Below, piece after piece: positions 43,381 through 43,571 of a stretch of 43,571 nt of DNA; the first letter of the stretch is position 1, and each line of letters begins with the position of its first letter. The translations under genes were made by a program, and so were the position numbers. The DNA comes from JAJNBA01 sp035512775. Lineage in GTDB: Bacteria; Actinomycetota; UBA4738; HRBIN12. The notes beneath the pieces are model-generated. The model was given only the letters and a program-made list of their open reading frames with translations, was not told the origin of the DNA and ran no database searches. The stretch is taken from NCBI GenBank assembly GCA_035512775.1, contig DATKDI010000073.1, positions 1 to 43,571 on the forward strand. Reading direction: 5' to 3'.

Positions 43381-43417
43381 GCGGGTCCGGATCGGAGGTG
43401 CGGCCGACCGGACCCGC
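43381..43417. repeat. Inverted repeat next to the IS element
   Basis: GCGGGTCCGG (43381-43390) and CCGGACCCGC (43408-43417) form a 10-base stem with a 17-base loop, upstream of the broken sigma gene. It may be the terminator of a gene now separated from it by the insertion. Confidence 0.5.
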
Positions 43418-43425
43418 CTCGACGT

Positions 43426-43571
43426 CCTAGCTGTAGTTCCCACCTACGTTGTCTGCACCCGCGAGATCGGCGGGAGCCCACCCAGCGCGGTGTGAGGTCT
43501 GCGCCGATTGTAGGTGTCGATCCAGGACGACAGGGTGGCGAGCCTGGCTCCGTTGGAGCGGTAGAGGCGCG
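43426..43571 (-). mobile_element. End of an IS481-family element, cut by the window edge
   Basis: CCTAGC (43426-43431) is directly followed by TGTAGTTCCCACC (from 43432), which looks like the terminal inverted repeat. NCTAGN is the target duplicated by IS481 itself, which supports this boundary. The transposase end lies just inside. The other end is beyond the window. Confidence 0.65.
43444..43571 (-). CDS. IS481-family transposase, C-terminal end (partial)
   Basis: The minus-strand translation is RLYRSNGARLATLSSW followed by IDTYNRRRPHTALGGLPPIS, ending in RVQTT and a TAG stop at 43446-43444. The YNxxRPHxALGG(x)PP block is the typical end of IS481/IS3-type DDE integrase-like transposases. 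About 42 codons are visible; the catalytic core is outside the window. Confidence 0.8.
   Translation of the reverse strand, partial: RLYRSNGARLATLSSWIDTYNRRRPHTALGGLPPISRVQTT

Overview
The window is about 43.6 kb of very GC-rich DNA. The gene order tilS-hpt-ftsH-folE-folP-folB-folK, then panC-coaX-lysS and clpC, is typical of Actinomycetota. So are the frequent GTG and TTG starts, the 4-base ATGA or GTGA gene overlaps, and several genes whose start codon lies 6-8 bases after a TANNNT box (apparently leaderless). No species can be named. Unusual fusions and the many kinase paralogues would fit a little-studied or uncultured lineage, but that is inference.

Region 1 (1-11 kb) begins with the end of holB and a receiver-only response regulator. 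A minus-strand operon follows (9780 to 1058). It holds four full-length paralogous membrane histidine kinases and one collapsed 79-residue remnant, every junction being a 4-base overlap. One kinase has Arg where the phospho-accepting His should be. A UspA gene and a NarL-type regulator follow.

Region 2 (11-19 kb) is a compact plus-strand run of seven genes. It starts with a receiver-HTH-adenylate cyclase fusion and then a fifth kinase. Next come an 8-helix membrane protein, a small membrane protein, a membrane protein with a C-terminal cupredoxin, and a UspA-UspA-Rieske-FAD/NAD reductase fusion. It ends with a stand-alone cyclic-nucleotide-binding protein. A convergent UspA-UbiB kinase fusion lies after it. 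My best candidate for an undescribed system is this pair of operons: many membrane kinases feeding a cAMP-making regulator, a cAMP receptor, and a redox module of copper, Rieske and flavin proteins. The circuit is inferred from gene order and domains only.

Region 3 (21-36.7 kb) is housekeeping: tRNA-Thr(CGT), a repeat-bearing membrane protein, a DUF2342 zincin-like protein, tilS, hpt, a lipoprotein, ftsH, a HAD hydrolase, the folate genes interrupted by an alpha/beta-hydrolase-like protein without its serine, a zinc-ribbon membrane protein, a DUF2520 protein, panC, coaX and lysS, closed by a strong terminator.

Region 4 (36.7-43.6 kb) has a small membrane protein, a second receiver-only regulator, clpC, an ECF sigma factor with an overlapping membrane beta-propeller protein, a frameshifted second ECF sigma factor that has lost region 4, and the end of an IS481-like element that runs off the window.
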